A DNA stretch of 64,000 nt from Bacteroidota bacterium (GTDB lineage Bacteria; Bacteroidota; Bacteroidia; Chitinophagales; Chitinophagaceae): assembly GCA_020161435.1 (NCBI GenBank), contig JAIUNV010000003.1, positions 62,001-126,000 on the forward strand, written 5' to 3'. This document shows, piece by piece, positions 18,183-27,197 of the stretch. Under the pieces are notes generated by a model. The model was not told the origin of the DNA. It did no database searches and saw only the letters and a program-made list of their open reading frames with translations. The translations under genes were made by a program, and so were the position numbers. Positions within the stretch are counted from its first letter, which is position 1. Every line of letters starts with the position of its first letter.

Positions 18183-18476
18183 TTACGCTTTCTTTTTCAG
18201 GTCCATGCCACACTTGCCGCATTTGCCGGGCTTGTCTTTGGCAGGCTCACACTTCATGGGGCATTCGTATTGTGCTGTAGCTTCTTTTTGCTTTTTCAGT
18301 TCCATGCCGCATTTGCCACACTTACCGGGCTTGTCGCTGGGAGCTTCGCATTTCATGGGGCACTCATACTTTGCAGCTTCTTTCTTGCCATGCTTGTGTT
18401 GCTTTTCCTGAAAAGCGAATGCAGCTACAGAAACAATGGCCATTACGGCTACGAGGAATACACGGATTTTTTTCAT
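18183..18476 (-). CDS. Small periplasmic protein with two heavy-metal-binding (HMBD) repeats
   Basis: I take the start at ATG 18476, which gives a 97-residue protein with a Sec signal peptide (MKKIRVFLVAVMAIVSVAAF). The longer upstream frame lacks support. After a His/Lys-rich linker come two near-identical repeats of YECPMKCE...DKPGKCGKCGM, each with four cysteines and a methionine pair. This matches the heavy-metal binding domain found at the N-terminus of CusB-like proteins and of copper ATPases. It probably binds Cu or a similar metal in the periplasm. The duplication is also visible at DNA level as a tandem repeat of about 100 bp. No efflux or ATPase gene is adjacent. Confidence 0.85.
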   Translation of the reverse strand: MKKIRVFLVAVMAIVSVAAFAFQEKQHKHGKKEAAKYECPMKCEAPSDKPGKCGKCGMELKKQKEATAQYECPMKCEPAKDKPGKCGKCGMDLKKKA

Positions 18477-18570
18477 ATACAATCTTTTTTTTGTTGAATA
18501 CAATTGAGCCACAAAGGAAAGAGGTTTGACTATTAGGAGGATGTGAAAGTGCATACTCTTTTTGCAACAG

Positions 18571-18605
18571 TGCAGCAAAAAAGCCACCGCCCTAAGGCGA
18601 TGGCT
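18571..18605 (-). terminator. Intrinsic terminator of nrdJ
   Basis: On the minus strand, the stem AGCCATCGCC / GGCGGTGGCT (18596-18605 with 18582-18591, one mismatch) has a 4-nt loop. It is followed by a run of six Ts (plus-strand A-run 18577-18582). Confidence 0.82.
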
Positions 18606-18633
18606 CTGTATTGAAATGTTGGAAAAAGCTGGC

Positions 18634-21600
18634 TTAACTGCAACCACCCTGATTGCCACAGTTGTTGCACTTGTAGCAGGCGCCGCTGCGCATCATGATG
18701 GCTCCACACACGTTACAGGCTGGTGCATCGCTTTGGTTGCCTTTCATTTGCTCATTCATCTGCTTCAGCACGGTATCAGCACCGCTTACAGTTACCGGAG
18801 CCGGAGCGGGTTGCTCTACCTGTACTTTGGCGGGTTTAATCTGGCTGCTGCTTTTGGGCGTAATGCGAACACTGCTCAGTTCTTCAGTTTTTTTTTCAGC
18901 AACTGGTTCCGTTTTTACGAGCACCACTTCGCTGGCATCATCGTCATCGCCGGTGTTGCCAATTTCGGGGCGGTCGAGTACGTGCACCAAATCGGTACGG
19001 TTGAGGTATTCGTAAGCCAATGCACGGAACACAAAGTCTACAATAGAAGTAGTGGTTTTAATGTTCGGGTGGTCTACCATACCAGCCGGCTCAAACTTGG
19101 TAAACACAAATTTTTCTACAAACTCTTCCAGCGGCACACCGTACTGCAGGCCTACAGAAATTGCAATCGCAAAGCTGTTCATGAGGCTGCGTAAAGTGCT
19201 GCCCTCTTTGGCCAGATCGATGAAGATTTCTCCCAAGGTACCATCGTTGTATTCGCCGGTACGCAGGAAGATGGCCTGACCGTTGATTTTGGCTTTTTGC
19301 GTAAAGCCGCGACGCTTGGCGGGCAGTGTTCTACGCTCCACAATTTTGGCGAGTTGACGCTTCAATTGTGTATCGGGGCTAGCCTGCATCCGCTTGGTTA
19401 CTTCCTGCAGCAGTTCTTCTACAGTCAGCTGGCCAAGGTCTACAATATTGCTGCCTTCTGCTGCCGTTGTTGCTTCTTCTGCAGCTTCGTCGGTGGCTTC
19501 TTTTTTCTTATCGTCGCTCTTGTTGCTCAGCGGCTGGCTCAGCTTGCTGCCATCGCGGTACAGGGCGTTGGCTTTTAGGCCAAGCTCCCAGCTCATGCGG
19601 TAACAGTCGCTTATTTCTTCAATGCTGGCCTCATGCGGCAGGTTGATGGTTTTGCTGATAGCACCGCTCAGGAAGGGCTGGCAAGCACCCATCATTTTGA
19701 TGTGGCCATGCGCATGAATGTAGCGCTGTCCTTTTTCGCCGCACTTGTTGGCGCAGTCGAATACGGCATAATGCTCCTGCTTGAGGTAAGGTGCCCCTTC
19801 GATGGTCATGGTACCGCAGATGTACTCATTGGCGGCATCAATTTGCTCCTGGGTGTAGCCCAGTGCTTCGAGCATGTTCCAGTTCCAATCGTTGTATTCT
19901 TCTGGCTTAAAGCCCAACCGCTCCATGCAGGCTTCGCCGAGGCTGTACACATTGAAGGCAAACTTGATGTGGAAGGCAGAAGCCATGCCCGCTTCGAGTT
20001 TGGCTATTTCTTCGCCAATCAGGCCTTTTTCGCTCAGGCTCTGGTGGTTGATGTGCGGTGCACCATGCAAGCTGGCAGATCCCTTGGCGTAGTTAACGAT
20101 GCTTTCAATTTCTTTTTCGTTGTAGCCCAGCTTTTTCAAAGCCGTTGGTACGCTTTGGTTGATGATTTTGAAGTAACCACCACCGCTGAGTTTCTTAAAC
20201 TTCACCAAGGCAAAGTCTGGCTCTACACCTGTTGTATCGCAATCCATTACCAAACCAATAGTACCTGTTGGGGCAATTACGGTGGTTTGGGCGTTGCGGT
20301 AGCCATGCTTTTCACCCAGAATTACGGCTTCATCCCATGCTTTGCAAGCGGCTTTCAGCATGTAATCGGGGCAGTATTTGCTGTCGATACCCATGGGTTT
20401 GATGCTCAGGCCTTCGTAGGCATCGCTGGCATCGTATGCTGCAGCACGGTGGTTGCGCATTACCCGCATCATGTGGTGGGCATTTTCCTGGTAGCGGGGG
20501 AAGGCACCCAGTACTTCGGCCATTTCAGCAGAAGTTTTGTAGGCTACGCCAGTCATGATGGCGCTAATGGCACCACCAATGGCTTGTGCTTCGGGGCTAT
20601 CGTAAGGAATACCGCTTACCATGAGCATGCTACCCAGGTTGGCAAAGCCGAGGCCGAGGGTGCGGTAGTCGTAGCTGAGCTGTGCTACTTCTTTGCTGGG
20701 GAACTGCGCCATGAGTACGCTTATTTCGAGCACTACAGTCCACAGGCGGCAGATGTATTCAAAACCGGCTACGTCGAACACCTGGGTGTCTTCGTTGAAG
20801 AAACGACGGAGGTTGGCACTGGCCAGGTTACATGCCGTGTTGTCGAGGAACATGTACTCTGAGCAGGGGTTGCTGGCGTTGATTCGGCCACCCTCGGGGC
20901 AAGTGTGCCACTCGTTGATGGTGGTATCATACTGTGTGCCGGGGTCGGCGCAGCGCCATGCAGCGTAGCAGATTTTATTCCACAGTTCGTTGGCCTTAAT
21001 TTTCTTCATGGTGTGGCCATCGGTACGGGCTTTCAGTTCCCAATCGCCGTCTTCGTCCAGCACTTTAAAAAATTCATTAGGAATACGAACAGAGTTGTTG
21101 CTGTTTTGTCCGCTTACAGTGCGGTAAGCTTCTCCTTCGTAATCGTTGCTATAGCCTGCAGCTACCAGTGCAGCTACTTTATTTTCTTCCTCTACTTTCC
21201 AGTCTACAAAGTTCACAATCTCTGGGTGGTCCATATCGAGGCACACCATTTTGGCTGCACGGCGGGTAGTACCACCGCTTTTAATGGCGCCGGCTGCACG
21301 GTCACCAATTTTCAAGAAGCTCATCAGGCCACTGCTGGTACCACCGCCGCTCAGCTTTTCGCCTTCGCCACGAATTTGGCTGAAGTTGGTACCAACACCA
21401 GAACCGTATTTGAAAATGCGGGCTTCACGAATCCACAGGTCCATAATGCCGCCGTCGTTTACCAGATCGTCGCTAACACTGAGGATAAAGCAGGCATGTG
21501 GCTGAGGACGTTCGTAAGCCGAAGTTGATTTTTTCAGCTGGCCATCTTTAGCATCTACATAGTAGTGGCCTTGTGGCTTGCCGGCAATGCCGTAAGCAGT

Positions 21601-22032
21601 GTACAGTCCGGTGTTGAACCACTGCGGGCTGTTGGGTACGGCCATTTGGTTGAGGATGCTGTACACCAGTTCTTCGTAGAACACCTGTGCATCCTGGCTG
21701 CTGGCGAAGTAGCCATACTGCTCACCCCACTGGCGCCAGCAATCGGCCATGCGATGCGCCACCTGCTTACTGCTGGTTTCGCGGCCGGTGGTGCCGTCGG
21801 GCTGGGGTACGCCAGCTTTACGGAAATATTTTTGTGCTAAAATATCAGTGGCAATCTGGCTCCAGTGCTTGGGCACTTCCACATTGTCCATTTGAAAAAT
21901 GATTTTGCCCGAAGGGTCTTTAATCATTGAAGTACGATAGTCGTACTCAAACATTTCGTAGGGGCTAATGCCTTCCCGGGTGTAGTGGCGGGAGAAGGCG
22001 AGGCCCTTAGCAGCGGTTTTTTTAGCAGCCAT
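18634..22032 (-). CDS. nrdJ: Adenosylcobalamin-dependent (class II) ribonucleoside-diphosphate reductase
   Basis: The 1132-residue enzyme reduces ribonucleotides to deoxyribonucleotides using B12, independent of oxygen. Visible family stretches are PNSPQWFNTGL, GSGVGTNFSQIRG, ASNPCSEYMFLDNTACNLASANL (split in the family around the active-site Cys) and PTGTIGLVMDCDTTGVEPDF. The C-terminal zinc-ribbon-like tail carries CNVCG and CYKCNNCG. A low-complexity charged linker (about 850-880) precedes the C-terminal ATP-cone-free region. It is monocistronic with its own terminator. No NrdAB is in the window. It implies the cell makes or imports cobalamin, though no B12 riboswitch was seen in front of it. 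Confidence 0.96.
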   Translation of the reverse strand: MAAKKTAAKGLAFSRHYTREGISPYEMFEYDYRTSMIKDPSGKIIFQMDNVEVPKHWSQIATDILAQKYFRKAGVPQPDGTTGRETSSKQVAHRMADCWRQWGEQYGYFASSQDAQVFYEELVYSILNQMAVPNSPQWFNTGLYTAYGIAGKPQGHYYVDAKDGQLKKSTSAYERPQPHACFILSVSDDLVNDGGIMDLWIREARIFKYGSGVGTNFSQIRGEGEKLSGGGTSSGLMSFLKIGDRAAGAIKSGGTTRRAAKMVCLDMDHPEIVNFVDWKVEEENKVAALVAAGYSNDYEGEAYRTVSGQNSNNSVRIPNEFFKVLDEDGDWELKARTDGHTMKKIKANELWNKICYAAWRCADPGTQYDTTINEWHTCPEGGRINASNPCSEYMFLDNTACNLASANLRRFFNEDTQVFDVAGFEYICRLWTVVLEISVLMAQFPSKEVAQLSYDYRTLGLGFANLGSMLMVSGIPYDSPEAQAIGGAISAIMTGVAYKTSAEMAEVLGAFPRYQENAHHMMRVMRNHRAAAYDASDAYEGLSIKPMGIDSKYCPDYMLKAACKAWDEAVILGEKHGYRNAQTTVIAPTGTIGLVMDCDTTGVEPDFALVKFKKLSGGGYFKIINQSVPTALKKLGYNEKEIESIVNYAKGSASLHGAPHINHQSLSEKGLIGEEIAKLEAGMASAFHIKFAFNVYSLGEACMERLGFKPEEYNDWNWNMLEALGYTQEQIDAANEYICGTMTIEGAPYLKQEHYAVFDCANKCGEKGQRYIHAHGHIKMMGACQPFLSGAISKTINLPHEASIEEISDCYRMSWELGLKANALYRDGSKLSQPLSNKSDDKKKEATDEAAEEATTAAEGSNIVDLGQLTVEELLQEVTKRMQASPDTQLKRQLAKIVERRTLPAKRRGFTQKAKINGQAIFLRTGEYNDGTLGEIFIDLAKEGSTLRSLMNSFAIAISVGLQYGVPLEEFVEKFVFTKFEPAGMVDHPNIKTTTSIVDFVFRALAYEYLNRTDLVHVLDRPEIGNTGDDDDASEVVLVKTEPVAEKKTEELSSVRITPKSSSQIKPAKVQVEQPAPAPVTVSGADTVLKQMNEQMKGNQSDAPACNVCGAIMMRSGACYKCNNCGNQGGCS

Positions 22033-22461
22033 TGTTAATCAAATTTTTAGCGGGTTAGCGAGGAAAATTGTCTGTTACCAAAAGGTTAAGTGGATAACGA
22101 AAATATCCTCCTAACTCCCAAAAAACCCAATGTTAATCTGCACATTATCCACGGGCTCTGTGGATTTCGCAGCCCAGCCTTAGCCCCATCTGCATTCCGT
22201 GAATTTTCCCCAAACCATGTGAAAAAAATGGGGGTACACAAGTAGCCAAGATGTTGGGAAACCCCCTTTATAATTGGATTTGGCAGCTATCCGCCTGCTG
22301 CTCAACCCGAACTGCAACCTTTTAACCTTCAATGCCAACCAGTTACGTAGTAGCGGAGCTAAAAAGAGGTGCTGAGGGTAATTTTACCAGCAGTAGAAAA
22401 AGGATGCCTTTTTAAGGCCCCGGCCCTGCACTTTGCCCTAATTTGCCAGCCATTCTTCATT
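22033..22461. other. Divergent intergenic region between nrdJ and the sensor kinase
   Basis: These 429 bp hold both promoters. I looked for a cobalamin riboswitch and an NrdR box in front of nrdJ and saw neither. A short dyad ATCCAC-N7-GTGGAT (about 22148-22166) and a GTGGATAA further left are the only symmetric elements noted. An upstream ATG at 22369 is in frame with the kinase but adds residues with no family support. Confidence 0.5.
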
Positions 22462-23520
22462 ATGTTCAAAAAACGATTACCATATTACTGGATAGCCCAA
22501 TTGGGTGGTTGGGGCTTCTACGTGCTCTTGTATACTTTTTACTATTACAGCATCAATGCTTACTATAGCGACTACCAGTTTTACTTTCATACGGTGTTTT
22601 GCGAAGCAGGAACCGGCCTGGTCATTTCGCACCTGATGCGTACCGTTATTAAAGAATCGAAACTGCTCGATTTAAGCCTGCTGAAACAAATTGTGTGGAT
22701 GATTATTACCACCCTCATTTTTGGTTTGATATACAGCAGCGTAGTAGTAATAGTAGAAGACCAAATGGGTTGGGAACCCGAATACTTTATTGGCGCCACG
22801 TTTGAATACAAACTGGCCCGTACTGCTGTGGGCGGTGCTTTGTTTTTTACTATCTGGAGCTTGCTGTACCTCATGTATCATTATGTGGCCAGTACCCAGC
22901 GGCAGCGCCTCAATCAGGTAAAGCTGGAAGCCGTGGTAAAAGACCTCGAACTCAAAACCATTAAGGCGCATATCAATCCGCACTTTATTTTCAATGCCCT
23001 CAATAGCATACGTGCTTTGATTGATGAAAACCCCGACCGTGCCCGTACTGCCGTTACAGAACTGAGCCAACTGCTGCGCAGCAGCATGAATGCCGACAAA
23101 GAAGAATTGGTGAGCCTCGAACGAGAGTTGAAAATCGTGAACAACTATCTGGCCCTGGAGCAAATCAGGTTTGAAGACCGGCTCAGAGTACAACTCGATA
23201 TAGACCCCGATACACTCAAGCAAAAAGTACCGCCCATGATGCTGCAAACTTTGGTGGAAAATGCCATCAAACATGGCATCAGTAAAGAAATGCATGGCGG
23301 CGAAGTATTTATTGGCTCCGATTTTGTAGCAGACCATCATGAGCTGGTAGTACGCAACACCGGCCACCTGGTAAGTACAGATTCTGAAGAAGGCTTCGGC
23401 ATCAGCAGCACCACCAACCGGTTGCAATTGCTGTTTGGCAACAAAGCGTCTTTCAATATTCAAAACCTGGCTGGGCATACTGTGGAAGCAAAAATCATTA
23501 TGCCTGTTACCGTCAACTAA
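22462..23520 (+). CDS. LytS-type sensor histidine kinase
   Basis: The 352-residue membrane kinase has about four N-terminal transmembrane segments (from YYWIAQLGGWGFYVLLY to GALFFTIWSLLYLMYHY). A coiled-coil-like linker and a His_kinase domain follow (INPHFIFNALNSIRALID holds the phospho-acceptor His). The C-terminal ATPase has an N-box (LQTLVENAIKHG) and a GFGISSTTNRL loop. Start ATG 22462 (MFKKRLPYYW) is chosen because the 31 upstream residues of the open frame look non-coding. It is followed after 39 bp by its LytTR response regulator, so the two form a two-component system. The signal is unknown. Confidence 0.92.
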   Translation: MFKKRLPYYWIAQLGGWGFYVLLYTFYYYSINAYYSDYQFYFHTVFCEAGTGLVISHLMRTVIKESKLLDLSLLKQIVWMIITTLIFGLIYSSVVVIVEDQMGWEPEYFIGATFEYKLARTAVGGALFFTIWSLLYLMYHYVASTQRQRLNQVKLEAVVKDLELKTIKAHINPHFIFNALNSIRALIDENPDRARTAVTELSQLLRSSMNADKEELVSLERELKIVNNYLALEQIRFEDRLRVQLDIDPDTLKQKVPPMMLQTLVENAIKHGISKEMHGGEVFIGSDFVADHHELVVRNTGHLVSTDSEEGFGISSTTNRLQLLFGNKASFNIQNLAGHTVEAKIIMPVTVN

Positions 23521-23559
23521 CATTACATCATTCCGTAACCGTTATAAAACTTTTTCGCC

Positions 23560-24294
23560 ATGACAAAGAAAGCCATCCTCATAGACGACGAACGACTGGC
23601 CCGCAATGAGCTCCGCAAAATGCTGGCCGATTATCCGGATATTGAAATAGTAGACGAGGCCGGCAATGTAGAAGAAGGACTGGAAAAAATAGAGCTGCTC
23701 AATCCGGATATTATTTTTCTCGACATCAATATGCCTGGCAAAACGGGTTTTGATTTGTTGCAGGAACTCGATCATTCTCCGTATGTAATTTTTACCACAG
23801 CATATGATGAATATGCCGTAAAAGCTTTTGAAGTAAATGCACTTGACTATTTGCTGAAACCCATTGACCCCAAGCGGTTGGCCGATGCCATACACAAAGT
23901 GGGCGAACTGGTACAAAAGGAAAAACAGGCTGTACAAGAAGCTGCACAAAAAGGCAAACTCACCGAAGAAGATCAGGTGTTTGTAAAAGATGGTGAACGC
24001 TGCTGGTTTGTAAAGTTGGGCGATATCCGTTTGTTTGAAAGTGTAGGCAACTATGCCAAAGTATTTTTCGGCAACAACAAACCCCTCATTCTTAAAAGCC
24101 TGAATGCACTGGAAGAACGGTTGGATGAAAAGGTATTTTTCCGTGCCAACAGAAAACACATCGTCAATCTACGCCTAGTAGACAAAGTAGAAAACTACTT
24201 CAACGGCGGGCTGCTGCTCGAACTGAAAGGCGGCGATAAAATAGAAGTAAGCCGCCGGCAAACGGTGAAGTTTAAAGAGATGATGAGCCTGTAG
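23560..24294 (+). CDS. LytTR-family response regulator
   Basis: This 244-residue regulator has a receiver domain (1-120) with the acidic pocket DDE at 9-11, the phospho-acceptor Asp55 in FLDINMPG, the switch Thr in FTTAYDEYA and Lys in LKPID. The C-terminal LytTR DNA-binding domain covers about 145-244 (FRANRKHIVNLRLVDKVENY and EVSRRQTVKFKEMM). Phosphorylated by the adjacent LytS-type kinase, it should bind promoter DNA as a dimer. Targets are unknown; the next gene, an M28 peptidase, begins 153 bp downstream and may or may not be co-regulated. Confidence 0.94.
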   Translation: MTKKAILIDDERLARNELRKMLADYPDIEIVDEAGNVEEGLEKIELLNPDIIFLDINMPGKTGFDLLQELDHSPYVIFTTAYDEYAVKAFEVNALDYLLKPIDPKRLADAIHKVGELVQKEKQAVQEAAQKGKLTEEDQVFVKDGERCWFVKLGDIRLFESVGNYAKVFFGNNKPLILKSLNALEERLDEKVFFRANRKHIVNLRLVDKVENYFNGGLLLELKGGDKIEVSRRQTVKFKEMMSL

Positions 24295-24315
24295 GAAAGA
24301 AGAAAGTCAAAGGGA

Positions 24316-24337
24316 ATTTGCAGTTTGCAATTTGCAG
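24316..24337. repeat. Short TTTGCAG tandem repeat
   Basis: Three 7-nt units (TTTGCAG, TTTGCAA, TTTGCAG) stand in a row in the gap between the response regulator and the M28 peptidase gene. Confidence 0.6.
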
Positions 24338-24389
24338 TGCGATGAAACCGGAACAGACAAATTAAAACGTCAAACCATACAATTAAAAA

Positions 24390-24430
24390 CTTCGTGTTCC
24401 TTGAGCCTCCTTTGTGGCTTCGTGGTTCAT
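24390..24430. repeat. CACGAAG-type degenerate intergenic repeat
   Basis: Read on the minus strand this is a chain of about four 9-10-nt units ending in ACGAAG or ACAAAG (CCACGAAG, CCACAAAGG, CTCAAGG, AACACGAAG). A similar element is at 38342-38379. It is intergenic, non-coding and close to the M28 peptidase start. Confidence 0.6.
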
Positions 24431-24447
24431 AAATATCCAATCCGTTC

Positions 24448-25740
24448 ATGAAATTCATTCTTACAACTGTATTTGTTATTTCCGCAGCAATTGCCTGCAC
24501 TGCACAAAAAGCCGACAACGTTATTACGGCTGCTGAAGTAACCCGTGTATTAGGCACCCTCAGCAGCGATGCTATGGAAGGCCGTCGCACCTTTACACCC
24601 GGTATTGATAAGGCTGCAGCTTTCATTGCCGAAGAGTTTAAAAAATCGGGCTTGCAACCCGGTGGCACCAACGGAAGCTTTTTGCAAAGTTTCAGCATGT
24701 ATCAGGCTTCGGTAGCTGGAGGCACTGCCAATGTTGATGGTCAGTCCGTTGCTACCACAGATATCATTTGCCAAACAACTTCACCAAAAGTAACGGTTAG
24801 CAATACCGGCAATTATGAAGTAGTAAGTATTAACGCCAAGGATAACTTTTTTGCTCAGTACCGCACCCTGCGCAACAAAACAAACAACCTTATCATTTTT
24901 GTAGACACCGCACACCGCAACAGTTTTCAGCGGTTGAAGTCGTTCGCAGGTGGCCCACAGTTTGCCAGCAACAACAGCCAGGTGTATGTGCTGAGCAGCC
25001 AGGTAAAGCCTGCTGCCTTCCAGCTTGACTTAACCATGCGCATAGAAGAAAAAAAGCTGGCTAACGTGGTAGCTGTGCTGCCCGGCAAAAGCAAGCCCAA
25101 TGAGTATGTAATCTTCAGCGGCCACTACGACCACCTTGGTTATGGCAAGCCCAACGAAAAAGGTGACAGCCTGTACAATGGCGCCAACGATGACGCTTCG
25201 GGCACAACGGCTGCAATTTTGCTGGCGAAATATTTTAAAGCCTTGGGCAATAACGAACGCACATTGGTGTTTGCAGCATTTACTGCAGAAGAAGTGGGCG
25301 GCTATGGTGCCACTTACTTTTCAAAGCAGTACAAACCCGAACAGGTGATGGCGATGTTCAACATAGAAATGATTGGCACCGACAGCAAGTGGGGCACTAA
25401 CTCTGCTTACATTACCGGTTATGAAAAAAGCAGCATGGGTACCATTTTGGAAAAGAATCTGCAGGGTACAGCGTTTAAGTTTTACCCCGACCCCTACCCC
25501 GACCAACAACTCTTCTACCGCAGCGACAATGCCACGTTGGCCCGACTGGGTGTACCTGCGCATACCATCAGCACTAGCAAAATGGATAGTGAACCTCACT
25601 ACCACAAAGCCAGCGATGAAATTGGCACGTTGGATACGAAGAACATGGCTGAAATCATCAGGGCCATTGCGCTGAGCAGCCGCAGTATTGTAAGCGGCGC
25701 AGATTCTCCATCAAGAGTAGATACACAAAGCCTTCGTTAA
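24448..25740 (+). CDS. Secreted M28-family metallopeptidase
   Basis: The 430-residue protein has a Sec signal peptide (ends near ACTAQ). A PA-type or lid region occupies about 60-190, and the M28 zinc peptidase domain runs from about 195 to the end. The two-zinc site is seen as SGHYDHLG (His, Asp), GANDDASG (bridging Asp), FTAEEVGG (catalytic and metal Glu) and EMIGTD. A late histidine in DSEPHYHKASD completes it. Members are aminopeptidases or glutaminyl-cyclase-like enzymes acting in the periplasm or outside the cell. A nuclease or other activity is unlikely. It is single and convergent with the hydrogenase protease gene. Confidence 0.92.
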   Translation: MKFILTTVFVISAAIACTAQKADNVITAAEVTRVLGTLSSDAMEGRRTFTPGIDKAAAFIAEEFKKSGLQPGGTNGSFLQSFSMYQASVAGGTANVDGQSVATTDIICQTTSPKVTVSNTGNYEVVSINAKDNFFAQYRTLRNKTNNLIIFVDTAHRNSFQRLKSFAGGPQFASNNSQVYVLSSQVKPAAFQLDLTMRIEEKKLANVVAVLPGKSKPNEYVIFSGHYDHLGYGKPNEKGDSLYNGANDDASGTTAAILLAKYFKALGNNERTLVFAAFTAEEVGGYGATYFSKQYKPEQVMAMFNIEMIGTDSKWGTNSAYITGYEKSSMGTILEKNLQGTAFKFYPDPYPDQQLFYRSDNATLARLGVPAHTISTSKMDSEPHYHKASDEIGTLDTKNMAEIIRAIALSSRSIVSGADSPSRVDTQSLR

Positions 25741-25757
25741 TCGCATTTGCATACATC

Positions 25758-25787
25758 AAAAAGGGCTGTTCACTTACGTGGCAGCCC
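25758..25787 (-). terminator. Terminator of the hydrogenase structural operon
   Basis: On the minus strand GGGCTG...CAGCCC (25782-25787 with 25763-25768) encloses a partly paired loop and is followed by TTTTT (plus-strand A-run 25758-25762). It lies 20 bp past the stop of the maturation protease gene. Confidence 0.7.
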
Positions 25788-25808
25788 ATTTACCAACATC
25801 CATCAGCT

Positions 25809-26312
25809 TCATGCGCCTGAAACAGCCATTGCCGGCGAGGCAGGCTCCATTGCCTTTGCCACCAGCTGCTGTACGGTATTGGCCAATGCAGGAATTCGCT
25901 CCCTGATGGTTGAAGTCATTTCAATGCCTTGTTGCTGCAGCGATTCTATGCTAATCACCACCAGCCATACATCTGGCATTTTACCCAATATTTGTAAAGC
26001 ATTAATGAGGTCTCGCATACCAATGTCGTGAGTGCTCATGGCCCTTGGAAAATCGGCTGCAAATTTTGGTCGTATTACCCGAATGGTACCAATGTCGTAA
26101 TTGTCCAGCGCAGCATCAATAAGGATGACCACACCATACTGTTCAAAAAATTCGAGCAGGTGAAAGCCGCCTGTGCCGCCATCAATTACGTCTACGCCTT
26201 GGGGCAAAAGCTGCTGTTGCTGCAGGTATTCAGCGAGGTGAACGCCTACGCCTTCATCGCCCATCAGGTAGTTGCCAATACCCAACACCAATATGCGGGG
26301 AGTTACACTCAT
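25809..26312 (-). CDS. hyaD: [NiFe]-hydrogenase maturation endopeptidase (HyaD/HybD family)
   Basis: The 167-residue protease removes the C-terminal tail of the large subunit after nickel has been inserted. The family's nickel-sensing ligands are in place: Glu20 in GDEGVG, Asp66 in LIDAAL and His95 in STHDIG. The N-terminal GIGN and DGGTGG motifs are also present. The start codon overlaps the stop of the cytochrome b gene by 4 bp, so the two are translationally coupled. It should cut after His557 of the large subunit encoded upstream. It is the last gene of the hyaABCD operon. Confidence 0.94.
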   Translation of the reverse strand: MSVTPRILVLGIGNYLMGDEGVGVHLAEYLQQQQLLPQGVDVIDGGTGGFHLLEFFEQYGVVILIDAALDNYDIGTIRVIRPKFAADFPRAMSTHDIGMRDLINALQILGKMPDVWLVVISIESLQQQGIEMTSTIRERIPALANTVQQLVAKAMEPASPAMAVSGA

Positions 26313-27088
26313 ACAGTTGTTTCTTTTTGTGTGTTGTCTGTGTTGTCAGTTCCGGCGGCATTGGCTTTCTGCTCTTGGTGATGATCGAAATATTCTTGTT
26401 CAATAAACTTCCAGCCACCACCCATGCTGCTGATTTCGCCACGGCCTTCTACATAATCGTGGTAGAAAACCAGGTACACATGCACCACAGAAAACAGTAC
26501 AAAAAACCAGGTAGCCCAATGGTGAATCTGGCGCATCATGATATCACCACCAAAGATGACTTGTACCCAGCCAAACATTTTTGGAAACCACCAGGTGCCC
26601 ATACTGCTGTATAAGCCAAAGCCTGTGAGGCACTGAATCAGAAAAGCAATAAACGTGAGAAAATAAGTGAAGCCCGCCACTGCATTGTGTCCTACTTCCA
26701 GGTGGTGGCCTTTGTCTTTCATCATCAGCACATCAATTTTGATGACATGCATAAATTCTTTCCAATACTTTTTGGTGGTAGGAATAAAGTTGCGCCAGTT
26801 GGCGTATTTGTTTCCTACAAAACCCCAGTAGATACGAAATACAAAATTGAAAAAGAAGATATACGCAGCAATGAAGTGAATGATGCGCATATAGCCCATG
26901 TTGAATGTTTCGGCAGCTTCGCGGTTGCTTTGCACCGCCAGTGGGTTGCCTATGTACAATCCGGTAACGATGAGCACCAGTATCGCCAATGCATTCAGCC
27001 AATGGTAAATGCGCACCGGCAATTCCCACACAAACACCCTGCGCAGGTATTTGATGTGTGGCTTTTTTGTATTTACAGTTGCGTCCAT
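26309..27088 (-). CDS. hyaC: [NiFe]-hydrogenase b-type cytochrome subunit
   Basis: This 259-residue membrane protein anchors the hydrogenase and passes electrons to the quinone pool. Four hydrophobic segments are visible, with heme-ligand histidines in the family positions (VRIYHWLNALAI, IIHFIAAYIFFF, IHHWATWFFVLFSVVHVYLVF). The C-terminal EGRGEISSMGGGWKFIE matches the HyaC family. A hydrophilic tail of about 30 residues follows it. I start at ATG 27088 (MDATVNTKKPHIKYLRR); the frame opens 26 residues earlier without support. It sits 109 bp after the large subunit gene and overlaps the protease gene. Confidence 0.94.
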   Translation of the reverse strand: MDATVNTKKPHIKYLRRVFVWELPVRIYHWLNALAILVLIVTGLYIGNPLAVQSNREAAETFNMGYMRIIHFIAAYIFFFNFVFRIYWGFVGNKYANWRNFIPTTKKYWKEFMHVIKIDVLMMKDKGHHLEVGHNAVAGFTYFLTFIAFLIQCLTGFGLYSSMGTWWFPKMFGWVQVIFGGDIMMRQIHHWATWFFVLFSVVHVYLVFYHDYVEGRGEISSMGGGWKFIEQEYFDHHQEQKANAAGTDNTDNTQKETTV

Positions 27089-27197
27089 ACAAGTTGATTT
27101 AAAACAATCAGCAATGAAGTTGAAACCAACCCAAGTGCTGTGCAGCATACACAAGGCATGCCACACAACGAATTGGTTTGGGTTAGTTTATACCGTG

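Noticed and set aside
19633..20862. Long plus-strand open frame (409 codons) inside nrdJ
   Set aside because: It is antisense to the clear nrdJ coding sequence, has no family resemblance and arises from codon bias on the opposite strand. The same reasoning removes other long antisense frames, such as those inside katG, dxs and argG.
22033..22461. Possible cobalamin riboswitch before nrdJ
   Set aside because: The conserved B12-box sequence was not found on either strand in the gap.
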